Below, piece after piece: positions 45,397-55,282 of a stretch of DNA of 64,000 nucleotides (the first letter of the stretch is position 1; each line of letters opens with the position of its first letter). Under the pieces are notes generated by a model. The model saw nothing but the letters and a program-made list of their open reading frames with translations, ran no database searches and had not been told where the DNA came from. The DNA lies in the NCBI GenBank assembly GCA_039519185.1, contig CM076847.1, positions 42,318,916 to 42,382,915 on the forward strand, read 5' to 3'. The translations under genes were made by a program, and so were the position numbers. Origin of the DNA: Astragalus membranaceus (Eukaryota > Streptophyta > Magnoliopsida > Fabales > Fabaceae).

Positions 45397-46299
45397 AGGA
45401 TGTTGCTCAATTTTTTGCCGGTTTGGTTTTTGACATATCTTTTGACTCGGGAGTCCGATTTAGACGTTTCAAAATGTTTTGGAAAGCTTATTCAGAGGCC
45501 TAACTGAATATTCTAGTTTGAGGCAAAGTGGCCCATTTTTCTGGAAAAGTTATTTACCGTTGGTGTAGTCGTTAAATGGTGATGTTCTACAAGAAAATTG
45601 TCGTGTCTCAAATACTTTGAAAAATTGACGTTTGTCTCCGGTGTTGTGAAAAACCCTCGTGTCTTAAATGTTTTAGAAAATTGTTGTCATCTTGGTGTAT
45701 TGGTGCTGTTTTGGAAAATTGTTGTCTCCTTGGTGTCTTGGTGTTGTTTGGGAAATAGTTGTCCTCTAGGTGCCTTGGTGCGGTGTGATGCTAGGTGTGA
45801 AGGCTCAAACCTTGGTGTTATTGGAACTAGATGTGAAGGTTCCAAGTCTTGGTGTTCCGTTGTGTCGGGTGGTTGGTGTTTTCGGTGTCGTTGTGGCTAG
45901 GTGTGAAAGCCCAACTTTGGTGGTATTTGGTGATTGTTGTTGGTGTGTCACATTGTGACTAATTTGGTGATTGTCTGTGTGCATTCATTGTGTCGCATAC
46001 AGCATATGCATTATTTGGTGAAGACCTTTGGTCTTGGAGCTAGGTGTGAAAGCTCAAATTTTTCTAAAACTGGTGAGCCTGGTGTGAAAGCTCGATTTTT
46101 GGTGAATTGGTTAGCCTGGTGTGAAAGCTCTCAATTTTTGGTGACGCCCCTATTTATGGGCAAGACTTTAGGTGATTTTGGTACCACATGCATATGCCCG
46201 TTGGTGTGGGTTGCATTCATGCATTGTCATGACATATGGTGAATGGTTGTAATGTTTATAATTTGATGTAATCACTAGTGCAAAATCAGGAAAAGAATT

Positions 46300-46560
46300 A
46301 GACATTTAAAGTCAGGCGCTCAGATGCCTGACTTTATATGTTGAGGCGGTGGCAAACTTGTAAATAAGAGGCAAAACTCGCGAGTTTTAAAGTCAAGCGA
46401 ATACACGCCTGACTTCTAAAGTGAAAAAATAGGAAAAAAATTAGACTTTTAAAGTCATGCTATCAGGCGCCTGACTACATAAGTAGACACGGTGGCAAAC
46501 TTGTAATTAAGAGGTAACGTTTTAAAGTCAAGCGCTTACACGCCTGACTTCTAAAGTATC
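46300..46560. repeat. 5' subterminal repeats of CACTA element 1
   Basis: AAAGTCAGGCG and its complement CGCCTGACTTT alternate, forming short hairpins. They are presumed transposase binding sites by analogy with En/Spm. Confidence 0.85.
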
Positions 46561-46589
46561 TAATCTAAAGTACTAAAATATTGTAACTA

Positions 46590-47400
46590 TTGGGTTTCAC
46601 TCTTCTCATCGTGCTCACTCCCTCCCTCGTCACGCTCACTCCCTCTCTCACGCAAAACTCAATCTGTTCACTCTCTCACTCTCTGATTCCGTTCAATCTC
46701 CCTATGTTTCCTCTCCGTCACCGCCGCCTCTCCGTCATCGCCGCCTCTTCGTTGTCTCTCTCACCCTGCTCACTCCGTTCGCAATCTGTACCTGTTCATC
46801 AGGTTCGCAATCTGTCCATCTCTCACTCCGTTTTCCTCTAGACTGTAGATCAGTTTCGATCTGGTGTTCTCAGTTCCGTTCATCTCTCACTCCGTTTTCA
46901 CAACCCCTCGGGTTGATGTACGATTTGAAGGTTTCTCAGAAACCCTAGGTTCGTAACAATGGTGAAAATGAAGATCTGCTTCCAGGGTTTTGAATCGGAC
47001 ACCCTCAGGAAGGTAAATCACTTAACCGTTTCTTTAAATGCTTTCTTTAGCTGCTTGTTTTAACGAAACCCTAATACCTGTGTTTTCTTTGCTGTTTGAG
47101 GTTGTTGTGAACACTGATGGTTGAAACCCAGAGACTGACTGAAGGAACAGCAAACACAGGTAGTATTTCACTCTCTCAGTGAAATTTGAGTTTCTGTGTT
47201 GATTATTATCAGAAACCGTAAGCACTGTTTCTGTTTGAGTTTCTGTGTTGATTTGTTTCTGTTTTGGACCCTAAGACTCTTAGGTTTTCTGTTTGTACAG
47301 TGAATGTGATGATTTCGAAAACTCTAACTTGGTTTTCTTGTTTACAGATTCTTGGCAACAGAGAAGTTTGCTTAGAGTCTTGAAATGAAGGTAAATCTTT
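46590..47400 (+). other. Leader-like region with possible small exons, unrecognised
   Basis: A CT-rich stretch resembling a 5' untranslated region (46590-46850) is followed by an ATG at 46959 opening a short frame (MVKMKICFQGFESDTLRK) that ends at a possible donor (AAG|GTAAAT near 47012). TTTCTGTGTTGAT recurs near 47191 and 47239. I do not recognise the short frame and cannot say whether it is captured or part of the element. Confidence 0.35.
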
Positions 47401-47850
47401 CACCCTTGTGAATTGTTGCCTTCGTAGGGCAATAGCAAATTTGTATTATTCTAGTCTTGTTATAATTTGTTTTTGATTACTAACAACTTGTTCATTGCAT
47501 TGTGGTTCTTTTTGTGAATGTGGATTTGCTGCTTTGCTGATATGGAACAGTATATTTGGGTAAGTACTTCAAATATTTGTGTAGTGTATGGTGTAGCAAT
47601 TGTTTTTAACATGCTTTAAATATATTGTAGCCATTAACTTGTTAAATCTATTGATCTCTTATTTGAAAAGACTATCTAAATGTTGCCTATGTGATTTTGT
47701 TTTGGTCTGCTCATGAATTTATTGTCTTGGAAAATAATCTACCATATGTGCCTTTTTTCATGATGTGAGAAACATTCTTGCCCACTTATTTGTGTAGCAT
47801 TAAATGGTTTCCCTTTCCTTTCTTTTACTTGTAGTGTATGGGTTGAATAG

Positions 47851-49216
47851 ATGAAGCCGCGGCTCAAAATTGCTACTGCTTTTGTTATTAGCTTGCTCTG
47901 GATTCAGCAATCATTTTGCGGTCAGTATCACAGTTCAGAATTCAGATAACATTTGGCAATTGGCTCTCCAGTTGTTTTCAGTAGCATACTTTAGTTATGC
48001 ATTGAAATTTAGGAGCTTGTCTGCGTACAAGAAAAATATAAAGACATCGGCTTTTTTCATATGTTGGTCACCACATGGAGGCCATATTTCTGCAACATTA
48101 AATAATTTATATTGAGTTTTAGTTTTGCACTGGATTCACACATTACCAAACATTTGGTAGTTGACTCTCTAGTTTTTGCCATTAGTAGCAGACCTTCTGT
48201 GCTGATATTTACGTGCAATTGCTGTATTCAATATATGGGTCATTGCATGGAATAAGTTATATTTAGTTTCATTTTTATGTTCCTTTTAATATAAAGTTTA
48301 TGGAGTTTCCCAGTCCATGTTTTACATGTTCATCTTACCGATAGGGTAAAGCCAAACAAACGAAAATGCTTTGTGTGGCATTGTTTCTTGGCAGATGAAG
48401 CTTCTGATACAAGGGAGATGTAGATGTTCTTCTTTACAAGGGAGCCAAAGCTACCCTCTCGCTAATTGTTCTAAGTCATGTGATTGCCGTCCAGGTATGC
48501 TGTTAGTATTTTTATTGGAATGAGACCAGAAATCTCCTGATTAGTTTGCTTTTCTCTTTCTTTTATACCTCCTTTTATTTGATAACTGCTTTGCCTTCCA
48601 TGTAGATGCTGAAGAGAGTGCATCCATATGGACATGCATATGTGATCCCAATGGCTTTCCCCATGTCGCAGCAGATGGTCATAGCCCTAATTGCTTTCAT
48701 GCCTGCAACTGCACCTGGGGTATCTTTCTCTCTTTATTTTTTGCTGCTAATGTCTGCAATCTCAAAAGCTGCTACAATTATTTCTTCCTCAAACTGATTT
48801 ACATGGCCTAATGAAGAACCAGTATTATTGTACATAGAATCTAAATGCATGTTTACATACTAATATTTGCTTACTTGGTAGGTACAACTCTTATTTATAA
48901 ATGCTCATCACTTCTCACTGTGAAATGTGAACATTGTTTTTCATTTTCAATTGTTACCCTCTTTTCAATGCATCTGTGTTTTATTGATGATGACAAAACC
49001 TACTACCCTTTCATATTAAATCATGGGCTTGTATGGAGATCAAGATACTCAGAAACTGAATTTATGTTTTTTGAGTGATCTGCAGGAACTGTCAGTGCAA
49101 CACTAGGTCCAAAGAAACACATTTACAGCAAGACTGTCGTAGTTATCCTTTTAATATGTGTTACATGCACAACCAGTGCGTTTCTCGCCATATGGCTGCT
49201 CAATTTTGATTATTGA
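47851..49216 (+). pseudogene. Captured fragment of a Cys-rich, single-pass membrane protein
   Basis: Four exon-like blocks with GT-AG borders. 47851-47920 starts with an ATG and reads like a signal peptide (MKPRLKIATAFVISLLWIQQ). 48395-48494 reads GRCRCSSLQGSQSYPLANC. 48606-48719 reads IWTCICDPNGFPHVAADG, then NCFHACNCTW. 49086-49216 reads HIYSKTVVVILLICVTC, then TTSAFLAIWLLNFDY and a stop. Blocks two to four share one phase and would splice to a Cys-rich domain followed by one membrane helix. A shift within block two (about 48420) breaks the link to the signal peptide. I do not know the parent gene. Introns are retained, so capture was at DNA level. Confidence 0.65.
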
Positions 49217-49497
49217 TTTGAAAATCACACACATATAAAAGCATGATTTTATTGATTTGATTTTCTGTGTCTCACAAGAGAAAACAAGTTGTTTGTTGAA
49301 TAATGAGAGATACTGCAAAAGGCTGAAGAGTGTTTTTTGGGCATCAAAGAAATAATGTGCTTATGTACAGTCGGGCCTCTGCAATCTGCATAGATTCCCC
49401 CTTCATCCAATCCCTTCAATCTCTTTACTCATCTTCAAGTATTCTGATGACGGATACAGTATTTTAATACAATCTAAACTACTTACAGTATTTACAG

Positions 49498-50020
49498 TGT
49501 TTGACAACTTCAGTGCTAATGTAGTGGTTGATGGGAATACAGTGAATCTTGGTTTATGGGATACTGCAGGTTGGTCATCCTTCTTCTGATCTCACCTTTC
49601 TATGTTTTTTTCTTTCTTAAAAAATGACAAATAGTAGTAAATTTGTACCCCATATCAGACCTCCTGGTTCAACTCCTTAAGCTGTTCCTTAGCTCGCCAA
49701 CCGAGTTCTCTGTTTAAATGCCAAATTTTGTGTGGAATTGAGTCTGGGTGAGGTTAACTATTTAATGTTGTTGATTACAGGACAGAAGATTACAACAGGC
49801 TAAGGCCTTTGAGCTACAGAGGAGCTGATGTGTTTTTGTTGTGTTTTTCTCTCATCAGTAAAGCCAGTTATGAGAACATGTCCAAAAAGGTTTTCTTTTT
49901 TTTTTCTCTATGCCTCATATTCCTTTTTTTTTAGTGTAATAATGTTTTCAGTTGACCTTAGTATTATCAAGTCTTTGAAAATATATTTGTTGGATTTTTG
50001 ACCAACAGTGGATACCTGAG
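49498..50020 (+). pseudogene. Captured exons of a ROP/RAC small GTPase
   Basis: Exon 49498-49569 encodes VFDNFSANVVVDGNTVNLGL followed by WDTAG, the effector-side strand and the G3/switch II motif of plant Rho GTPases. Exon 49781-49889 continues, after a one-base deletion near 49786, with NRLRPLSYRGADVFLLCFS and SKASYENMSKK. A third starts at 50009 with WIPE. Exon borders are GT-AG. The P-loop exon and the 3' half are missing, so it cannot bind GTP. In the intact family the protein is a membrane-associated polarity switch. The identity is clear from sequence, the exact paralogue is not. Confidence 0.88.
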
Positions 50021-50440
50021 TACATAACTTGTCTTGGGGATTTGTACAGTGTTTCTTCTTTGTTTGGTTCAGTCACTGAATATGGTATGTACAGCTTCAC
50101 TTGATTGACTTGTGTGTGGTTTGATAGTATTTACCTGTTCAGTCTTATCTTTGTGTTGATTGGTATTAGTATTCTGATTTTGGGGTTTTGTCTTATTGAC
50201 CTGAACTCTCTAATTAATCTCAGCTCACCCAAATAAATTGCCAAATATTACTGTCTTGGGGTTTGTTGATCATTTGAGTTGGGCTTAGTTTCATGTTTAA
50301 TCTTCATTTCTTGCTTCTATTCATTTTCTATTAAGTTTGTGTCTTATTGGATTCATAGTTATTGTTAGTGTTGCACTTTAGTTCTTGTTACTGTCAAATA
50401 AATGTTGCTAATATTATATATTTTTTGTCTGGTGCTACAG

Positions 50441-50563
50441 AGAGAGATTGAGCCTATTCCATCACAGAAGACAGATGCGACATCTGCATTTCTAGCTTCT
50501 CTTGAGGAACCTAAGCTTACAACTTTGGCAGAAGGAGGGAAGAAACCACCTAATAAAGAACAG
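50441..50563 (+). pseudogene. Unrecognised 41-codon captured exon
   Basis: A clean exon-like block: acceptor TGCTACAG before it, donor CAG|GTATTT after it, exactly 41 codons with no stop, starting REIEPIPSQKTDATSAFLAS and ending GGKKPPNKEQ. It is in phase 0 at both ends, as are the two hydroxypyruvate reductase exons that follow, so splicing would fuse the three into a 116-codon stretch. I do not recognise the parent protein. Confidence 0.5.
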
Positions 50564-50714
50564 GTATTTAAAAAAAGCTCAAGATTGTGTTTACAAATAA
50601 TACTTTTGATTGTGTTTAAAAAAAAGGAATTTAGGGCCTGTGGGCTGGGCTGGGCCCACAGGACTTTTTGGGGCTTGGGGCCTATATGGGGCTTGTGTTA
50701 GTGGGCCCACTCAG

Positions 50715-51104
50715 ATATGTACAGAGAAGAAAACAATTCTGTCAGTTGAAGATATCATTTCTTTGATTGATGATAAGTGCGATGGAGTTATTGGACAGGT
50801 AATCAATAAATAATTACAAGATTTTGGTGTTAGGTTTTTTTTGAAACATGATCAATTTGCAAATTGACTGAAAGTCTAGCTTTTTTTTTAAATTTCTTTT
50901 GAAATGATGATTTTGGTTAAGTGTGGATTTTTTTAATTTCAAGATTTTTGTATCCTGTTGCAGCTGACTGAAGATTGGGGAGAAGAATTGTTCTCTGCAT
51001 TGAGCAAAGCGGGAGGCAAAGCTTTCAGTAATATGGCGGTTGGTTATAATAGTGTGAATGTTGATACTGCTAACAAGTATGGTGTTGCTGTTGGAAATAC
51101 TCCT
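50715..51104 (+). pseudogene. Captured exons of hydroxypyruvate reductase (HPR1-like)
   Basis: Exon 50715-50798 (28 codons) encodes TILSVEDIISLIDDKCDGVI and exon 50964-51104 (47 codons) LTEDWGEELFSALSKAGGKA followed by FSNMAVGYNSVNVD and VAVGNTP. These match the N-terminal part of the NADH-dependent peroxisomal hydroxypyruvate reductase of photorespiration (a D-isomer 2-hydroxyacid dehydrogenase). Both exons lack stops and have GT-AG borders. The nucleotide-binding domain and catalytic Arg/Glu/His are absent, so no enzyme could be made. Splicing into the next captured exon would meet a stop within a few codons. Confidence 0.88.
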
Positions 51105-51410
51105 GTAAGCTACTATTTCATTCACACTACTACTGTCACACTTACATCTTAAATGTCTGTGGTTTTTCTTTTTCTAAACTGTGAAGTTAAGTTAGAATTT
51201 ATGCTTGGAAGAATGATTCTTTTTAATAGAAAAATAGTAATCACTAGTACTGCAAAGATTACTAGCTAGTACATGCATATGTGTGTGATGTTTCTGAGGT
51301 GGTGAGGTGGTTGTATGTTGTACTATGGTGTGTGTGTTTTATGAGGAATAGTGATAGTCTTGAAGAGGAAGTTCTTTGTTCTAACATTAGTTTCATTCCT
51401 TATTTCTTAG

Positions 51411-51808
51411 ATGGGAGTGTGGAATTAATTGGAGTATTACTGTACGGTCCAGGAAAAGGTTCTTCAGTTCTACATTCCGTGAGAGATTCTGGTCTTCCCC
51501 TTGTTGATGACTGGACATGCTTAAAATCAATGGTAAAAACTAAAAACTAAAAACATAAATAAAGTTCATTGGTTAGTAAATGTGTTGTTTACAGATTATT
51601 AATATTCAAATTATGTTGCGCACTGCACAGGTTCGGATGTTTGAAACTCCTTGTGGGTCGCTGACTCAATATGGCATGAAACACATGCGAGCATTTGCAA
51701 CAGCGGTGTTTCTGAAGGGTCCATGGAAGAGGCTTGTATGGCAGCATGTGGTAGCTATGATGCAGGGCTATTACATCCATCAAACAAAGGTTACAGTGCT
51801 TGATGATT
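51411..51808 (+). pseudogene. Captured 3' exons of a vacuolar processing enzyme (legumain)
   Basis: Exon 51411-51532 encodes VELIGVLLYGPGKGSSVL and LPLVDDWTCLKSM. Exon 51631-51808 begins VRMFETPCGSLTQYGMKHMR, both typical of the C-terminal prodomain of plant legumains (family C13), which act as asparaginyl proteases in the vacuole. After AFA the frame is lost, but another frame continues with SMEEACMAAC and ends LLHPSNKGYSA at TGA (51806-51808). The shift is explained by a deletion of about 10 bp between ATTTGC repeats, an inference from the family. The catalytic Cys/His domain was not captured. Confidence 0.85.
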
Positions 51809-52074
51809 GATGTAAATACTTGTTGTGTCACTTGTAACCATACTGCTTTCTGCTCCTTGTATAAAACCTGTTATCTGCGATTAGGTATTATATTATAATT
51901 TGATATTGTTTGTGTTGATATAACATTATAAATGAAAAAAAGTGTGTTAATGTTTGATTGTTTTCTGCCTTTCTTTATTCTAAGTTCAATTTGTTTGAAT
52001 TTTTTTTAAAAAAGTAATTTAGATTAGCCAGCTATTAGCTGACTACCAAATAAAATTTTTTTTTTAAAAAAAAT

Positions 52075-52575
52075 TAACTTTTAAAGTCAGGCGAAACTAA
52101 AGCCTGACTTTAAATCATAGTTACGAAGTCATGCAATAACAAAATGCTTGACTTTAAATCATACTTACGAAGTCAGGCAAGAATAAATGCTTGACTTTAA
52201 ATCAGACATAAGAAGTCAGGCGATAATAAATGCTTGACTTTAAAACTGACTTACGAAGTCAGGCGAAATAAATGCTTGACTTTAAATCAGACTTAAGAAG
52301 TCAGGCGATAATAAATGCTTGACTTTAAAATTGACTTACAAAGTCAGGCGAAATAAATGCTTGACTTTAAAACTGACTTACGAAGTCAGGCGAAATAAAT
52401 ACTTGACTTTAAAACTGACTTACGAAGTCAAGCGAAATAAAGGCTTGACTTTAAATCAGACTTACGAAGTCAGGCTATCGCTTGACTTTAAAACTCCTGA
52501 CATACAAAGTCGACTTAATAAAAGTCAAGCGGGCGCCTGACTTTAAATCCCCTTTTCGCCTGACTTTAAATCCCT
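52075..52575. repeat. 3' subterminal hairpin repeats of CACTA element 1
   Basis: About ten tandem units of roughly 40 bp with the pattern AAGTCAGGCG-n-TGCTTGACTTTAAA. Each is an imperfect inverted repeat. They are much denser than at the 5' end, as in En/Spm-type elements. Confidence 0.9.
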
Positions 52576-53090
52576 TTTTTGCACTAGTGAATGCTTATAA
52601 TTGGTTGTATGTTTGTAAATTGATGTGTGTAGAGGAGTGGAAGATATAGTATCATATTCTAGCATTTTTCCTATCATCTTATGCTATTATATTGGAGATA
52701 TCTCACCCATTCTGTTTGAATGTTACCCCTATGCGGTAACGTGCAGGTGATTGCGAGTGAAGGCTTAGGTACCTTCGCTATTCTGAGTCGGTGTCGTCGG
52801 TGTCCTTTGCTTTGATGTGTAACACTCAAGGGGGGGATAAACGCTAAACTTTGGTTGTTATGTTTTGTTATTTGGAGTCCATTTTCAGGACGTTGTTATT
52901 TTACGTTTTTAAAACTTATATTATATTCCGCTGCGTGGTGATGTATTTTGACCAGGTGTTATTTGTGTCGTGTGAGACGTGTTATTTAACGATGTATGTG
53001 TGACATCCTTTTTCGAATTATGAATTAAAGTTTTTGTAAACTCTGATTTTGTTGAATAATTACCGGGTAGAAAAGGGGTGTTACAACAGG

Positions 53091-53306
53091 CAATGTCTTC
53101 TATAACCCTATAAGTATTTTATTTGATTCTGGTGCTACACATTCATTCATATCTCAAGCGTGTGTTGAACGGTTGAAATTAGCTTTAACACAGTTGTCTC
53201 ACCCGATTTATATTATGACTGCTGAAGCTTTATGTGAAAATTGTCTGCTTGCTATACGAGATAAAACCTTTGTTGTAGATTTTGTGTGGCTGCCAATGAA
53301 GGGCAT
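53091..53306 (+). pseudogene. Protease fragment of hosting gypsy element
   Basis: Right of the ACAGG duplication, reading resumes with FDSGATHSFISQACVERLKL (aspartic protease active site DSGA). It continues through TFVVDFVWLPMKGI, where the second CACTA element begins at 53307. It is the continuation of the gag cut at 44095. Confidence 0.85.
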
Positions 53307-53329
53307 CACTACAAGAAAAACGGGAATTA

Positions 53330-53880
53330 GCATCGGTCGAAAATGGGGTTTAGCGTCGGTTTCAACCGACGCTAAGTTGACTTCCGTCGGTTGCAAAACC
53401 GCCACTAAATATGGCGCCACTAGACCGAACAACGTCGGTTTCTTCGACCGCCGGAAGTCAATTTCGCGTCAGTAGCAACCGACGCTAAACGTGAAAGACA
53501 ACTGACATAATTTCTTCTTTAGCGTCAATTACAACCGACGGTAAATGTGAAATTTGCCTAACGTTATATCTACTTTAGCGTCAGTTGCAACCGACGCTAA
53601 ACGTGAAAAATGACTGACATAATTTCTACTTTAGCGTCAGTTACAACCGATGGTAAATGTGAAATTTGCCTGACGTTATTTCTACTTTAGCGTCAGTTGC
53701 AACCGACACTAAACGTGAAAGAGGACTGACATAATTTCTACTTTAGCGTCAGTTACAACCGATGGTAAACATGAAAGTTGACCGACGTTATTTCTTCTTT
53801 AGCGTCAGTGACAACCGACGATAAATGTGAAAGTCGACTGACGCTGTTTCAATTTTTGCATCTGTTCCAACCGAGAGTAA
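53330..53880. repeat. 5' subterminal repeats of CACTA element 2
   Basis: Roughly 60-bp units, each with TTTAGCGTCAGTTGCAACCG followed by ACGCTAAACGTGAAA. The core AGCGTCGGTT/AACCGACGCT is palindromic. Units are diverged. Confidence 0.88.
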
Positions 53881-54359
53881 ATCCGAAAGTTGGCAGTCAT
53901 TTTTATTTTATTTTAGTGGCGATTTGAACCGCCAAGAAGCATTGTTTTTTAGTAATTATTTTAGCGGTGGGTTTCAACCGCCTCCATGCTATTTTGGTTT
54001 TGACAGCTGCAATTTTTTAATAAAAACACCTGTTTTCAAGACAATAACTCAAAGTAGTCCTAACAATAACTCAAAGTAACTCTTAAATAATAACAGCATA
54101 ACATTGTCATTGGTACCATATGAGTATAAGTAAAAGTTTTACAATATCAAAGTAGTCCTAACAAAATAATAACAATAGCTTTCTAGAGTAGCTCTATAAA
54201 GTAGCTCTTGCTATAACAAGATAAAAATTTATCAAATAGCTTTCTAGAGTAGCTCTTGTTAACAAGATAACAATTGCACAAGTAGCTCTCACATATTACA
54301 TATCAAAATAAGTATGTATTACATTGCAAAATAAGCATTAAGCATAAAAGTCACTTAAG

Positions 54360-54708
54360 GCCGGCTATTGTTGTTAGTTGATTATGAGGAGGGACCACCA
54401 GCACTTTGTTGTTGCTACAACAATAGAAACAAAAGAATAATTTGTCATGTAAAATAATTTATTAAAGAATAATTAATAAAAGAATTAAAAGAAATCATGT
54501 AAAAGTGAGAGCATATTACAATAAAATTAAGAAGTGGAACAGGTACGGGCTCTGATGACTTTGTGAGAAGTCCAGCAAGTACTGATGCCATCATCTTCAT
54601 GGTTTCATCTTTTATCTTTGATTCACTCCTCAACTCAACAATTTCATTTTTAAGTTGTTGCACTTCACCTGTATTAAGGAAATATAGAAATATCAATACC
54701 ACATGCAT
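54360..54708 (-). pseudogene. Coiled-coil fragment, possibly a CACTA protein C-terminus
   Basis: The minus strand encodes GEVQQLKNEIVELRSESKIK and DETMKMMASVLAGLL, a charged heptad-like helix. After a probable intron (54545-54421) a tail QQQSAGGPSS ends at a stop. Such coiled-coil plus Gln-rich tails end the plant En/Spm-type ORF1 or transposase-associated proteins. This assignment is an inference, and a captured host exon is also possible. Confidence 0.35.
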
Positions 54709-55282
54709 TTTTCCAGCACATTAAAAGTCAGAGTACAGAAAGCTTTCCATCTATACCAGAAGCTGAAAATAAAGGTGTTCTTCATGAGGTTGTGGCTGAA
54801 AACTTACGTAAAAGTTTGCATGGCTTGAAAAGGAGAGAATGATTTTATTGAACTTTGAACAACCAAAGAATGAAAAGAACAAAAGGAGAAACCTCTACTA
54901 TAAGGGTTTCCCCTTCTACAACTGAGCCAGTGCTCTAAATTTTTTTCTCTTCATACTAAATTATGTGTTTGTTACAACTTTGAGAAGGGCCAGCAGATTA
55001 TACTAAATTATGTTACAACTTTAACCAAATTGAATCAGTAACACAATGCACATAAGGAACCTGCAGAATCTTTAAAGTCAAAGAAGATGCATCATCTATC
55101 TCTTGCTTATGTTTCTTTTGTCACATTGCAAAAAAAAATTATGTATGTATATTTACCATTATACTATTGTTTGCCATCATCACCTCATATTTCAATATTT
55201 CCTGCTGCCATAGTGTCAGTTGGAGGATCTATTGAAATCCAAAGTAGTGCAATGGTAATTGAAAGCAATCCTGCCAACGTTG

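Larger units (their letters stand above)
46273..52589 (+). mobile_element. Non-autonomous CACTA element carrying host gene fragments (6317 bp)
   Basis: Termini CACTAGTGCAAAA and its complement TTTTGCACTAGTG, with the 3-bp duplication AAT (46270-46272 and 52590-52592). Subterminal regions (46300-46560 and 52075-52575) are packed with AAGTCAGGCG in both orientations. Instead of a transposase, the interior carries exon-intron pieces of several plant genes, all in plus orientation: a Cys-rich membrane protein, ROP GTPase, an unknown exon, hydroxypyruvate reductase and vacuolar processing enzyme. This is the Pack-type arrangement known for some plant CACTA elements. A pyrimidine-rich stretch (46590-46850) could be a leader. 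Confidence 0.93.
44096..53085 (+). mobile_element. Solo LTR (GGCGCC family) split by a CACTA element
   Basis: Starts TGTAACGCCCAAATATTTAA, ends GGGGTGTTACA, and is flanked by the perfect duplication ACAGG (44091-44095 and 53086-53090). After removing the CACTA insertion (46273-52589) it is about 2670 bp, the same as the LTRs of the minus-strand element at 12911-34321, whose start and end it shares. No internal sequence remains. It carries a GGCGCC array (44819-45396), the shared box (about 45434), repeats of GGTGTGAAAGCTC (about 45785-46135) and TTCCGCTGCG (about 52927). Confidence 0.93.

Noticed and set aside
46590..46850. Ser/Leu/Thr-rich frame at the start of CACTA element 1
   Set aside because: CT-rich composition explains the residues, there is no homology, and it looks more like an untranslated leader.
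49781..49889. Working ROP GTPase gene
   Set aside because: The P-loop exon and the 3' half are absent, and a one-base deletion near 49786 breaks the frame after the WDTAG motif.
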